64,000 nucleotides of DNA from Plumapathes pennacea (taxonomy: Eukaryota > Cnidaria > Anthozoa > Antipatharia > Myriopathidae): contig OZ038473.1 in assembly GCA_964036295.1 (NCBI GenBank), positions 4,309,501 to 4,373,500 of the forward strand, written 5' to 3'. Below the pieces are notes generated by a model that saw only the letters and a program-made list of their open reading frames with translations, had not been told where the DNA came from and searched no databases. Shown here in pieces: positions 10,950 through 23,313 of this stretch; position 1 is the first letter of the stretch; the number at the start of each line of letters is the position of its first letter. The position numbers and the translations under genes were made by a program.

Positions 10950-11428
10950 CAAAATGGCGAAACTGCTCGCCCGCCAAGTCACTTGATCACAACGTCATCA
11001 CAAATCACATGATAATATGAACCAATCACCGCATGCAGATTTGTAACCCAGAAAAATATAAAAAAACACTCTCCATTTTAAAGCTTGTGTCGTCACAAGC
11101 AAAAAGCAAAAATACCACAGTTAATTCCACCCGTACTTACACACTGTGTAGAAAGTCTGTAAACAACCCCTTTGTGCTTGTAAATCATAATTTACATATT
11201 ATGTAAATTCCCCCTAAAACGTATTTTACATATTGTGTAAATTTCATGTAAATAACCGTTCATAGTTGTGAATTATAATTTACATGTTATGTAAAGATCC
11301 CCAAAACAGGGTTTTCATACCGTGTAAAATGCATGTAAATATTCGCACTTCATGGCTGTAAATTCATATTTAAATGCTGTGTAAATTAACCAAAACAGGC
11401 TTTACACATTGTGTAAAGTCTGTGTAAA

Positions 11429-12110
11429 CTAGCGGGACCCCGTAAAATACGAGTAAGTGTTTTTGCAATTTATAATTTATTCAGGTATTTCTCAGTTGGG
11501 AAACGTCATGCTGACACGACTAAACCAAGAAAATATTGAAATACAAACCAAGATAAAGCCATTTAATGGTAAGCGATAAACACTGTTTACAATTTCAGAA
11601 AGCGAGGACATTTTGATTCGGCTATATAACAAGAAAATATCATTCTTGCACTTTCATTACTGTTTACGATCGCATATTAAAATACCGTCACAGCGGTTCA
11701 AACATAAACCAAGGATCGGAACACGTTACCTTGCAGCATAAAGGAACTAAAAAACCAGTCTGTTATTGCACCTAGTGATTCCTTGGACCGAGTTTTAGCC
11801 GTCTTTCATCTTCCCTTTCGCTGCGATTTGCTCCCTGCTCGCCACTTGTGGGACTATTAACAGTCAAGCAGATTGATACTCGAACTCGATTTCGAGCACT
11901 CGGCCACTTCTGCCACATGTCCAACAGGATTTAAGCCCGTCACATTACCTTTCCGAACTGATTTCCGACGTCTATTAGAACTCTTCGTCGATGGAAATGC
12001 CGAAAATTTTAACGCGTTTCTTTCACTCACAAGTGGCAGCCATATTGAATACTTTTTATGAGGAGGCCTGGCAAAGAGCTCTACAGACACACGGACGGAG
12101 CGGGACCCCT
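11429..12110 (-). mobile_element. Helitron-like non-autonomous segment inside element A
   Basis: On the minus strand the 3' end reads CGTATTTTACGGGGTCCCG then CTAG at 11432-11429, followed by T. The opposite side near 12070-12110 carries CCGTCCGTGTGTCTGTAGAG, a sequence related to the left ends near 44520 and 58590. Element B has the same block in the other orientation at about 41430-41936. The 5' boundary cannot be fixed. No protein is encoded; the ORFs on both strands look incidental. Confidence 0.5.
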
Positions 12111-12879
12111 GTAAAATGTGTAAATTATAATTTACTCTACGTATGTATGTGTTTACACACAGCGTGAATTGTATGTATGTTATGATTTTTATAACTTTTT
12201 GTTCGCCAAATTATAAATTACATTATGTGTAATTGTGTTTACACAGTGACCTGCATGTAAATTTGATGTACACAACTTTTATGCTCTATTTACGTACTAT
12301 AGTATGTAAAAGAATAGATAAGTATTTACACACATTCTTGACAACTGTTTTACATCAAATGTAAAATATAATAATTATATTTTACTTTATGTGTAAATAT
12401 TTTTACACACAGTATGAATTGTGTAAATTATGATTTCACAAATTTCTGATCTATTTACGCAGTATGTAAAATAATTAAAACAAATCTACACACATTTTAC
12501 AATTACTATTTTGTTTACATACAATGTAAAATTATGTGTACATTATAATTACACTGTGTAATTGTGTTTACACAGTGTGAGCTATGCGTATATCATGATT
12601 TACATAACTTTCTCCTCTATTTACACAGTATGTAAAATAATCTTTCATATTAACATTTTATTTATAAGTATTTACACACACTTTACAACTGTGCATTTTA
12701 CATAAAATGTAAAATATGTGTAAAACATATTTTACACTACGTGTAAATATGTTTACACGTAGCGTAAATTGTATGTAAACTATGATTTACATAACTTTTT
12801 TGCGTTATTTACACAGTGTGTAAGAGGTTAGAATTTTCCAGTGATTACTTGTAACTTTCGGTCAATAATTTAGGATATC

Positions 12880-13250
12880 TTAGATATCAGGTGTACAAAC
12901 TTCTCCTCCTCAATGTCCTTTTCAAAGTGGTCGTGGACCATCTCACGGGGAAATGTCCTAGTTAGTGCGTCAGCTAGGTGCATCTCAGTGTCTTTCTTGT
13001 ACTTTTACGGAATTTCTTTCTTTTCTAGCAGCATCTTTTAAAGTCTCATCTTTGCTTATGATAAGGATTTCTTGAAAATAGCTTCAAGAGGCTTGTAGTC
13101 TGACTCTATTTCTATGGGCTTCGCATAAACATATTGATGGAATTGCTTGCAACCAAACACAACTGCTAAGGGTTCTTTTTCTATTTGTGCACATCGTTGT
13201 TGTGTTTCATTCATAGCTTTTGATGCAGCAATTGTCCCATGTTCATACTA
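12880..13250 (-). pseudogene. Ty3/Gypsy retrotransposon RNase H fossil
   Basis: Read on the minus strand, one frame gives ETQQRCAQIEKEPLAVVFG, then ESDYKPLEAIFKKSLS, then after damage MHLADALTRTFPRE. These are the hallmarks of the Gypsy reverse transcriptase-linked RNase H domain: the QxEKE Glu, the ESDxKPL Asp, and LADALTR. Three in-frame stops and a compression between the second and third blocks show that it is dead. No LTR, integrase or reverse transcriptase core is visible nearby. Confidence 0.85.
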
Positions 13251-13424
13251 GGTGCTTCAAGACCATTTTGGGAGTGTCTGGGTAGACGTTATGTCGTTAG
13301 CATTTTCGATACTTTAACCTTAGAATTATAAATGCAACAATTAAATCAGGAAATACTCTACTCGTCAACTATTTAACTGACGTAGAATCGATTTTAACAG
13401 TATAATGTTTTTGCCATTATAGTC

Positions 13425-13860
13425 ACTTTAAATTATCTTGGATTTCATGGAAGAGATAAATTTTGTATTCTATTTATTCCTGTTGATATACTTATTACCG
13501 TCTTTAAAATATAATTATTGTATGATTATATTTTTAAAATGATGCCTTGTGTTTAATGGTTTTGAAGTACATGGCTGCAAGAAGTTTTAACAAATATTGA
13601 CAGGGTCTTTCTACTATTAGAAAATGACATGAGCCAATGGCTTTGTCACAGGACCCTGCCAATTGAGAAGTTTCAGAACGGTAAATGACCAAACGAAATT
13701 TGTACTTGCGCTTAAAACCAAGTTAATGCTCACGATGGTGTTCTATAGGTTAATACCATACAACATACACAAATGTAACAGGTACATGAGAACGTTTGTT
13801 GGTTTGTATAAAAATTACTACAGCTTTACTGTATTACCTTCTAAGTCCAAATATTCACCT
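13425..13860. repeat. Uninterrupted copy of the segment split by the 549-6585 transposon
   Basis: The left part matches 425-548 and the right part matches 6590-6890, with no transposon between them. No gene is visible from 13251 to 14147. Because this stretch leads into a diverged LRR-array unit at 14148, the duplicated host segment may once have belonged to the same locus. Confidence 0.6.
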
Positions 13861-14147
13861 ATCCATCTCGTCGCGGGATTCGCGGTCCGCTTTTTATGAA
13901 TGGAATGCAACTCGGCATTGTAAATGCCCATATAGATCGGCAGCTCTTATATTATCTATCACATACCGACAGAAAGGCTAACTAAGGCTATTGGTGGAAT
14001 AATGCAATTACAATTTGTTGTCCTAAATTCAGACAAACTCTATATGTTCAATTTCTAAATGACTCTAAATCGCACTATACCCTAAATGAATGAAAAGATA
14101 TGAGGTGGAGTAGTTTATAATGACTGCCTTGTTTAATTTATTGACGT

Positions 14148-14873
14148 GACTATTCATCCGTGCACCCGAAATCGATTTCAAAAACCATTATGCGTCGACA
14201 ACAATTACTGCAAGCAACAAGGCTAATTCCCTGCTGGTTCCTTGAACATCCTATAAACAATGGAATGATTGAGGCTTAAAGGCAGTTGGACGGATGTTGA
14301 TTAGCTAGGTAATATTACAATATTTAGTTACTTAGAATTTTGTGCGATGAACGAATTGTGTGAACTAACATAGTGTAAAAATTGGATGCTGTAAGTTTAA
14401 AAAAGGCAGCCGGCAAGCAGGTTAAATGTTAACGCATGCTGCGCGTATAATTCATCAGAGCTGGGACAAGATATCTATTTACATTTCAATAGCCTAAGCA
14501 TTGGTGAGAGACCGACGTGCTAACCACTCAGCCAATCGCACCCGTCATGCTTTGCAACCTGTTTCAGAAAATATACCTTGAATAAAAGCTCGTGAATAAA
14601 ATGTGTACATACTAGTACTTTCGTAATTTTTACGCCTACCGTGTGACATTATTGAAACACTTATCACTTATCGTTGCAAAGACCAAACGAATGAAAACAC
14701 AAAAGATAAGTTGTGTGAGCAGAAATAACAAGTCAAACGTATTACAAGGAACAAAATATGCTCTTCTTTATGAGAAGATCAATCTAAGAGTACTTTGTTG
14801 AACAAAACGTTCTGAAGCACCATATTGATAATAAGGCAAGGCCAAAGCCGTTACTTAAATAATTCACGTCTAA
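14148..14873. repeat. Diverged remnant of an LRR-array unit
   Basis: This stretch follows the same order of landmarks as the 2 kb units further right: CCGAAATCGA, GAACGAATTGTGTGAAC, GATGCTGTAAGTTTAAA, GAGAGACCGACGTGCTAAC and TTGAAACACTTATCACTTA. It differs at many positions, so it is much older than the array units. It breaks off at about 14873, where Polinton-like sequence starts. The array resumes at about 16108. Its LRR exon, expected further left, is not recognisable. Confidence 0.75.
14503..14543 (-). other. tRNA-like A-box segment (possible SINE head)
   Basis: The minus strand reads TGGCTGAGTGGTTAGCACG followed by TCGGTCTCTCACC, which resembles the D-arm A box and anticodon region of a tRNA. 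A decayed version recurs in every array unit (for example GGCCAAGTAGTTAGCACG on the minus strand near 17720). A clear B box is lacking. A tRNA-derived SINE fixed in the ancestral unit is the likely source; it is not a functional tRNA gene. Confidence 0.45.
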
Positions 14874-15463
14874 AAGTAATGTCCACAGTTTATCACACAA
14901 TAATGTCCTTCATCAAGTAGCAAATCTATTATTTTATCACCAGGATTTTCCTCTGACTTTTCCAACAATAATTGTGACATTATGGAAAACAACTCTTCAA
15001 GATCAGTACTTTCATAAACTTCCTTAATTCCACTTCTTTGACGATAAATTGATTGTTCCAAAAACTCTCCTTTACTAAACATCTTAATTATAAACACATG
15101 ACAACACAAACTGAACCTTAAATGGTTTTGGAAATTCTCGAAGTTTATCTAATATCCTTTGACGATTCCTCTCAAAGATTGTTGGAATATCCATTTGTTC
15201 TTTAGAACCTGATTGTTTCTCTAAGAAACTCTTCAACCTCTGGTTGTTCTTGTTCTTTTTCTTCCTCATTTGGTAAAGATAATTTTCTTCATGTCTTTTA
15301 ATCAAACCTAATAATTTCTTCGCGTTTTCTTTCATTCTACCTTCTGGTATTAAGTTAATAAGTCCATCATAGCTTCTTCGAGAGTTTTTTTGTTCATCGT
15401 CCACCTTCCTTTTATGTTTAATTCTTTCGCCTTACCTTTTCTAAGTTCGTCTAGTGTCGGCAT
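14870..15463 (-). pseudogene. Polinton/adintovirus-like DNA polymerase gene, N-terminal fragment, broken
   Basis: An ATG at 15463 opens a frame beginning MPTLDELRKGKAKELNIKGR. This is homologous to the start of the copy at 60982 (MSTLNELRKGIVKELGIKGR). A frame change near 15380 leads into PEGRMKENAKKLLGLIKRH, then FPKPFKVQFVLSC, then a second frame with FLEQSIYRQRS and ESTDLEEL. An internal deletion then jumps to DEGHYCVIN, and similarity ends at about 14880. The N-terminal 35 residues look like a SAP or HeH helix-extension-helix motif. No exonuclease or polymerase motif remains. It sits inside a diverged LRR-array unit. Confidence 0.75.
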
Positions 15464-16107
15464 CTTTTCTTTGTTTTTCTTAATCCTTTAACCATTATTA
15501 TTCAAATCAATTTTTTTCTGAATAAACTTTTTCAAAATAACTCTGCTAGCACAATTTTAAGAGTTGGGATGAGGTGAGGTAGGGTGTGTTCCAGAAGGAA
15601 CAAATTCCTACTACTACCACAAATAGTAGATCCTTGCTGCCGCAAGAGCCAAGCAGATACTCCAAAGACTGCTGTTTAAGCGAAAACAATGTCCTTCTCG
15701 TGTCCGGAATCGAAATTGTCATACTTGCGCGCCAGTTTCTCTAATTTCCCGCCAGATATCTTCTTTCAGTCGGGTTATTTCGTCTGGGAAAGCGGAGCAA
15801 ACTTTTTTGTTGGGTTACGTTGCAGCTACACAGCGTAGTCGAAAGGGCATACCACCTCTTATTTGGATCAAGAGTTGACAGGTGGAAACACGCATTCGAA
15901 TGCGAACGCCATCTCATAACTGCGTGCTGACGCGCGAGTCGGCCGTCGTGATCTGTTCCGGACAACGCATGAAATTAGAACACTTCTAAAACTTCAACCA
16001 AGCCACACGTCATAATTATTGGCAGAATTTGCTGGTCCAGCTTTAATTAATTTCATGCCAATGCTAATTCAACCGGAAATCATGCAAAGAATTCTTGAAA
16101 GCCATGA
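15464..16107. other. No gene; terminal flank of the Polinton-like fragment
   Basis: The first 130 bases resemble, in reverse, the region just before the polymerase-like copy at 60880-60981; both contain CTAGCACA and GGTGAGGTAGGGTGTG-like sequence. They are thus probably part of the same element's upstream flank. 15600-16107 contains no coding exon or repeat that I recognise. Confidence 0.5.
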
Positions 16108-16454
16108 AGCTCGTCACGATTGACACACAACTGATACAAAGTATCACAATTGTAAGAATCAAGCTTAGCCCACTTTAGAAATTTTACCTCTAAAAGAAGT
16201 AAAAAAGTGCCTATATCACACAGTATCAGACTTATGTTATCCAAACTTCAAATTATTGCCGTTTAATTATTACTATGTATTAGCAAGTGTTTAGATAGGA
16301 ACAATTTACATAGAAGAGTATAAGCTAAAGAGAACATTCCAGACTTTAGGTTAGACAAATCAAATGCACCTCTGCAATCAAAGAGCACGCGTTGACAGTA
16401 TAGCAATGGAATGTTCCTCAATAACAATCTAATATTGGAAATTTTCCATGACAG

Positions 16455-16528
16455 ACACTTGGATAAAAATCAGCTCGAGACACAGTGGACAAAGAAATGT
16501 TCACAAAGTTAACAAATCTTCAAGGCTT
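16455..16528 (+). pseudogene. LRR exon copy 1, frameshifted pseudo-exon
   Basis: The exon is 74 nt rather than 72: ACACAGTGGAC replaces ACACTGGAC, a 2 bp gain that puts TAA in frame near the end. The donor is GCAAGT instead of GTAAGT, and several further substitutions are present (AAAAATCAG for AATAACCAG). It is the most diverged array copy and lies at the left edge. Skipping it would keep the frame. Confidence 0.85.
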
Positions 16529-18515
16529 GCAAGTTGCAATGGAATTGCCAGTTGAAAAATATGTAGTATTTCGTATTAAAATGGTGGTATTTAAGTCCAA
16601 TCATAATTAACTGATAATTCTCTGCACAAGTAACAGATATCGGCACGTACGACAACGAGGGAAAAAAGAAGAACGATCGGAGTTAATTCGCTCAAAATCA
16701 TTTAACATAGCATACATGCACAAACTCATAGGTATGGATAAATCGTTCTATATAGAGTACATGTTTCTATTGCTTGAAATTTTTCAAAGAAAACGGATTA
16801 CCGAGAATTGCCATGAAGAATGAAAATCTTTTCAAAATGAAAATACTGATCGTACGTAATGCAACGTGATTCTCAAAACTGCAACCTACGAACGGTTTTA
16901 AAGACAAATACAAAATCAAAATCTTATGCAAGAGTGTAGCATATTTTTAGCCGCATGTTTGACCAAATGAGAACTCTTCGAGGATCACAGATGAGCATTG
17001 ACATAAAATAATCAGATACCTGAGATATCTGCAGCAGAAGTGAAATGTGCGGTTTAATTGCTGTTTTACAGAGTCCATCGGAAAGATCGGGCGAAAATTT
17101 CTTCATTACTTGATTCGTTATTGATCAAGAACACACACACACACACACACACAAAGTTTTCGTTCAAACATTTGAAATGGGCAAAGTAGAAAAACATTAT
17201 ATCCTTTGATTGGTTCAATTCTTCAAAGGGGCAAAACACTCATACTGCATCATAAGGTTGCATGCGCGCGTCCACATGACTCATCATTCATGCAACCGAA
17301 ATCGACTCACAAAGACCAATGTAAAGCAGGCTTCTCTCGTCGGCAACAATAATCTCTAGCTAATTTTTTTCTAGTATAGTGTTTACTGCCTTAACGCCTA
17401 TTGCCCTGCTACTTTCTCGACAAGTCTAAGCAATCAAAAGTCTAGCCTGAAAAGCAGTTTGATTGATATTTTATAGTGGGGCTAGTTTTTAGGCATTATT
17501 TTAATATTTTTGTGTCTAGAATTTTTTGCGTCAACAAATGAACGAACTGTGTGAACAAACATGGCTTTGAAATATGATGCTGCAAGTTTAAAGAAGGCAG
17601 CTGGCCAGAATATTTAATACGCTAAAGCATGCTGTGCGCACAATTCGTGGTGTCGGGACCAAAACATCTATTTCAATTACAATACATTTTCCGTTGATGA
17701 GAGACCGACGTGCTAACTACTTGGCCAACACCATGCCATCACCCAACATGCTTTGCAACTCGTTTCAGCAACATACTTTCAATAAGTAGCTCGTAAATAG
17801 CATTCTTACAAAGATATTTTGTACATTTTTGCGCCCAGTGCGTGAATTTATTGAAACACTGATCACTTACCGTTGCAAAGACTGAATGAATAAAACACCA
17901 GGTAAAAGTTGCGTAATCGTACGTCATCCAAGCAAGTCCAACGAATTTTAAGCAACAAAATTACACTTGTGTTTATAAGAAGATCGACCTTGGAGTACCC
18001 TGTTGAAGAATGAAACGCTTTCAAATGGCAAATAATAAATGAGTCAAATGAAAAGCCATTACGTAAATAATTTTTGTCGAATTGCCATGTACAAAACCAT
18101 GTTCTCATACCAAACCTACAGAGAATGTCCCAAGTGTCGTGTGTGTGAAGGACATAGGGACGATGAGCACTGTTGCAATTGACATACAACTCATGCAAAA
18201 GTATCACAATTGTAAGAACCAAGCTTAGCCCACTTTAGCAATTTTAACTCTAAAAGACAGCAAAAAATTGCCTATATCACACAGTATCAGACATATGTTA
18301 CCGAAACTTCAAATTATTGCCGTTTATATAATACTATGTATTAGCAAGTGTTTAGTTAGGAACAATTTACATAGAAGAGTATAAGCTAAAGAGAACATTC
18401 CAGACTTTAGGTTAGACAAATCAAATGCACCTCTGCAATCAAAGAGCACGTGTTGACAGTATAGAAATGGAATGTTCCTCAATAACAATCTAAAACTGGA
18501 ATTTTTCCATGACAG

Positions 18516-18587
18516 GAGCTTGGGTAATAACCAGCTCAAGACACTGGACAAAGAAATGTTCACAAAGTTAACAAATCTTCAATACTT
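18516..18587 (+). CDS. LRR exon copy 2 (SLGNNQ... QY)
   Basis: A 72 nt phase-2 exon between CCATGACAG and GTAAGT encodes one leucine-rich repeat, with variable residues S, L, G at the start and Q, Y at the end. The invariant core NNQLKTLDKEMFTKLTNL fits the LRR_TYP pattern LxxLxLxxNxLxxLxxxxFxxLxxL. The codon split across the junction is Leu. This is the first intact copy. Confidence 0.88.
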
Positions 18588-19189
18588 GTAAGTTGCAATG
18601 GAATTGCCAGTTGAAAAATATGTAGTATTTCGTATTAGAATGGTGCTATTTAAGTCCAATCATATTTAACTGATAATTCTCCGTACACGTAACAGATATC
18701 GGCACGTACGACAGCGAGGGAAAAAAGAAGAACGATCGGAGTTAATTCGCTCAAAATCATTTAACATAGCATACATGCACAAACTCATAGGTATGGATAA
18801 ATCGTTCTATATAGAGTACATGTTTCTATTGCTTGAAATTTTTCAAAGAAAACGGATTGCCGAGAATTGCCATGAAGAATGAAAATCTTTTCAAAATGAA
18901 AAATACTGATCGTACGTAATGCAACGTGATTCTCAAAACTGCAACTTACGAACGGTATTAAAGACAAATACAAAATCAAAATCTTATGCAAGAGTGTAGC
19001 ATATTTTTAGCCGCATGTTTGACCAAATGAGAACTCTTCGAGGATCACAGATGAGCATTGACACAAAATAATCAGATACCTGAGATATCTGTAGCAGAAG
19101 TGAAATGTGCGGTTTAATTGCTGTTTTACAGAGTCCATCGGAAAGATCGGGCGAAAATTTCTTTATTACTTGATTCGTTATTGATCAAG

Positions 19190-19225
<36 letters not shown>

Positions 19226-20582
19226 GTTTTCCTTCGAACATTTGAAATGGGCAAAGTAGAAAAACATTATATCCTTTGATTGGTTCAATTCTTCAAAGGG
19301 GCAAAACACTCATACTGCATCATAAGGTTGCATGCGCGCGTCCACATGACTCATCATTCATGCAACCGAAATCGACTCACAAAGACCAATATAAAGCAGG
19401 CTTCTCTCGTCGGCAACAATAATCTCTAGCTAATTTTTTTCTAGTATAGAGTTTACTGCCTTAATGCCTATTGCCCTGCTACTTTCTCGACAAGTCTAAG
19501 CAATGAAAAATCTAGCCTGAAAAGCAGTTTGATGGATATTTTATAGTGGGTTAGTTTTTAGGCATTATTTTAATATTTTTGTGTTTAGACTTTTTGCGTC
19601 AACAAATGAACGAACTGTGTGAACAAACATGGCTGTGAAATATGATGCTGCAAGTTTAAAGAAGGCAGCTGGCCAGAATATTTAATATGCTGAAGCATGC
19701 TGTGCGCATATTTCGTTGTGTCGGGACCAAAATATCTATTTCAATTACAATACCTTTTCCGTTGATGAGAGACCGACGTGCTAACTACTTGGCCAACACC
19801 ATGCCATCACCCAACATGCTTTGCAACTTGTTTCAGCAACATACTTTCAATAAGTAGCTCGTAAATAACATTCTTACAAAGATATTTTGTACATTTTTGC
19901 GCCCAGTGCGTGACTTTATTGAAACACTGATCACTTGCCGTTGCAAAGACTGAACGAATAAAACACCAGGTAAAAGTTGCGTAATCGTACGTCATCCAAG
20001 CATGTCCAACGAATTTTAAGCAACAAAATTACACTTGTGTTTATAAGAAGATCGACTTTGGAGTACCCTGTTGAAAAATGAAACGCTTTCAAATGGCAAA
20101 TAATAAATGAGTCAAATGAAAAGCCATTACGTAAATAATTTTTGTCGAACTGCCATATACAAAACCATGTTCTCATACCAAACCTACAGAGAATGTCCCA
20201 AGTGTCGTGTATGTGAAGGGCATAGGGACGATGAGCACTGTTGAAATTGACATACAACTGATACATAGTATCACAATTGTAAGAACTAACTTAGCCCACT
20301 TTAGCAATTTTAACTCTAAAAGACAGCAAAAAAGTGCCTATATCACACAGTATCCAGACATATGGTACCCAAACTTCAAATTATTGCCGTTTAATTATTA
20401 CTATGTATTAGCAAGTGTTTAGATAGGAACAATTTACATAGAAGAGTATAAGCTAAAGAGAACATTCCAGGCTTTAGGTTAGACAAATCAAATGCATCTC
20501 TGCAATCAAAGAGCACGTGTTGACAGTATAGAAATGGAATGTTCCTCAATAGCACTCTAATATTGGAATTTTTCCATGACAG

Positions 20583-20654
20583 ATACTTGAGTAATAACCA
20601 GCTCAAGACACTGGACAAAGAAATGTTCACAAAGTTAACAAATCTTCAATACTT
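20583..20654 (+). CDS. LRR exon copy 3 (YLSNNQ... QY)
   Basis: 72 nt, acceptor CCATGACAG, donor GTAAGT. Variable strand residues are Y, L, S. The exon sequence is the same as copies 5 and 6. The following CA tract is short and interrupted (ACACACACAAACACACA). Confidence 0.88.
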
Positions 20655-22639
20655 GTAAGTTGCAATGGAATTGCCAGTTGAAAAATATTTAATATTTCGT
20701 ATTAGAATGGTGGTATTTAAGTCCAATCATATTTAACTGATAATTCTCCGTACACGTAACAGATATCGGCACGTACGACAACGAGGGAAAAAAGAAGAAC
20801 GATCGGAGTTAATTCGCTCAAAATCATTTAATATAGCATACATGCACAAACTCATAGGTATGGATAAATCGTTCTATATAGAGTACACGTTCCTATTGCT
20901 TGAAATTTTTCAAAGAAAACGGATTACCGAGAATTGCCATGAAGAATGAAAATCTTTTCAAAATGAAAAATACTGATCGTACGTAATGCAACGTGATTCT
21001 CAAAACTGCAACTTACGAACGGTATTAAAGACAAATACAAAATCAAAATCTTATGCAAGAGTGTAGCATATTTTTAGCCGCATGTTTGACCAAATGAGAA
21101 CTCTGCGAGGATTACAGATGAGCATTGACACAAAATAATCAGATACCTGAGATATCTGTAGCAGAAGTGAAATGTGCGGTTTAATTGCTGTTTTACAGAG
21201 TCCATCGGAAAGATCGGGCGAAAATTTCTTCATTACTTGATTCGTTATTGATCAAGAACACACACACAAACACACAAAGTTTTCGATCAAACATTTGAAA
21301 TGGGCAAAGTAGAAAAACATTATATCCTTTGATTGGTTCAATTCTTCAAAGGGGCAAAACACTCATACTGCATCATAAGATTGCATGCGCGCGTCCACAT
21401 GACTGATCATTCATACAACCGAAATCGACTTACAAAGACCAATATAAACCAGGCTTCTCTCGTCGGCAACAATAATCTCTAGCTAATTTTTTTCTAGTAT
21501 AGTGTTTACTGCCTTAATGCCTATTGCCCTGCTACTTTCTCGACAAAGTCTAAGCAATGAAAAATCTAGCCTGAAAAGCAGTTGGATTGATATTTTATAG
21601 TGGGGCTAGTTTTTAGGCATTATTTTAATATTTTTGTGTCTAGACTTTTTTCGCGTCAACAAATGAACGAACTGTGTGAACAAACATGGCTGTGAAATAT
21701 GATGCTGCAAGTTTAAAGAAGGCAGCTGGCCAGAATATTTAATATGCTAAAGCATGCTGTGCGCACAATTCATGGTGTCGGGACCAAAATATCTATTTCA
21801 ATTACAATACATTTTCCGTTGATGAGAGACCGACGTGCTAACTACTTGGCCAACACCATGCCATCACCCAACATGCTTTGCAACTCGTTTCAGCAGCATA
21901 CTTTCAATAAGTAGCTCGTAAATAACATTCTTACAAAGATATTTTGTACATTTTTGCGCCCAGTGCGTGACTTTATTGAAACACTGATCACTTACCGTTG
22001 CAAAGACTGAACGAATAAAACACCAGGTAAAAGTTGCGTAATCGTACGTCATCCAAGCAAGTCCAACGAATTTTAAGCAACAAACTTACACTTGTGTTTA
22101 TAAGAAGATCGACCTTGGAGTACCCTGTTGAAAAATGAAACGCTTTCAAATGGCAAATAATAAATGAGTCAAATGAAAAGCCATTACGTAAATAATTTTT
22201 GTCGAATTGCCATGTACAAAACCATGTTCTCATACCAAACCTACAGAGAATGTCCCAAGTGTCGTGTGTGTGAAGGACATAGGGACGATGAGCACTGTTG
22301 CAATTGACATACAACTGATACATAGTATCACAATTGTAAGAACTAACTTAGCCCACTTTAGCAATTTTAACTCTAAAAGACAGCAAAAAAGTGCCTATAT
22401 CACACAGTATCCAGACATATGGTACCCAAACTTCAAATTATTGCCGTTTAATTATTACTATGTATTAGCAAGTGTTTAGATAGGAACAATTTACATAGAA
22501 GAGTATAAGCTAAAGAGAACATTCCAGACTTTAGGTTAGACAAATCAAATGCACCTCTGCAATCAAAGAGCACGTGTTGACAGTATAGAAATGGAATGTT
22601 CCTCAATATCAATCTAAAACTGGAATTTTTCCATGACAG

Positions 22640-22711
22640 GGGCTTCCATAATAACCAGCTCAAGACACTGGACAAAGAAATGTTCACAAAGTTAACAAAT
22701 CTTCAATACTT
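22640..22711 (+). CDS. LRR exon copy 4 (GFHNNQ... QY)
   Basis: 72 nt with the same splice sites. The strand residues are G, F, H, so the usually Leu position of the LRR strand is Phe. It matches copy 7. Followed by the longest CA tract in the array (about 58 bases). Confidence 0.88.
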
Positions 22712-23313
22712 GTAAGTTGCAATGGAATTGCCAGTTGAAAAATATGTAGTATTTCGTATTAGAATGGTGGTATTTAAGTCCAATCATATTTAACTGATAA
22801 TTCTCCGTACACGTAACAGATATCGGCACGTACGACAGCGAGGGAAAAGAGAAGAACGATCGGAGTTAATTCGCTCAAAATCATTTAACATAGCATACAT
22901 GAACAAACTCATAGGTATGGATAAATCGTTCTATATAGAGTACATGTTTCTATTGCTTGAAATTTTTCAAAGAAAACGGATTGCCGAGAATTGCCATGAA
23001 GAATAAAAATCTTTTCAAAATGAAAAATACTGATCGTACGTAATGCAACGTGATTCTCAAAACTGCAACTTACGAACGGTATTAAAGACAAATACAAAAT
23101 CAAAATCTTATGCAAGAGTGTAGCATATTTTTAGCCGCATGTTTGACCAAATGAGAACTCTTCGAGGATCACAGATGAGCATTGACACAAAATAATCAGA
23201 TACCTGAGATATCTGTAGCAGAAGTGAAATGTGCGGTTTAATTGCTGTTTTACAGAGTCCATCGGAAAGATCGGGCGAAAATTTCTTTATTACTTGATTC
23301 GTTATTGATCAAG

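Larger units (their letters stand above)
6890..12843. mobile_element. Element A: 5.95 kb CACTG-ended element with long palindromic inverted repeats
   Basis: The left end starts CACTGGAAAATTCTAACC and the right end is its reverse complement, finishing at 12843. The two arms pair over roughly 0.8-0.9 kb each (6890 to about 8130, less the nested 406 bp element, against about 11910-12843). CACTA/CACTG termini are known from the CMC supergroup (EnSpm, Mirage, Chapaev); that assignment is inferred from the ends alone. A 2 bp AT repeat flanks the element. The interior holds a minus-strand gene (9444-10949), Helitron-like ends and many TTTACA/TGTAAA palindromes. No transposase is recognised, so it may be non-autonomous. 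Confidence 0.7.

Noticed and set aside
14503..14543. tRNA gene
   Set aside because: Only the A-box half is present, with no acceptor stem pairing or clear B box.
18324..18563. Minus-strand 79-codon frames overlapping each LRR exon, repeated in most units
   Set aside because: They are antisense to the LRR exons, and their conservation is explained by near-identity of the units. Codon changes track intron drift, with no splice or start context.
21988..22323. Minus-strand 111-codon and plus-strand 90-codon frames in the intron part of each unit
   Set aside because: They overlap each other on opposite strands, differ by frameshift in some units (for example near 34800), and contain a tRNA-like repeat. 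They are best explained as chance frames in a duplicated intron.
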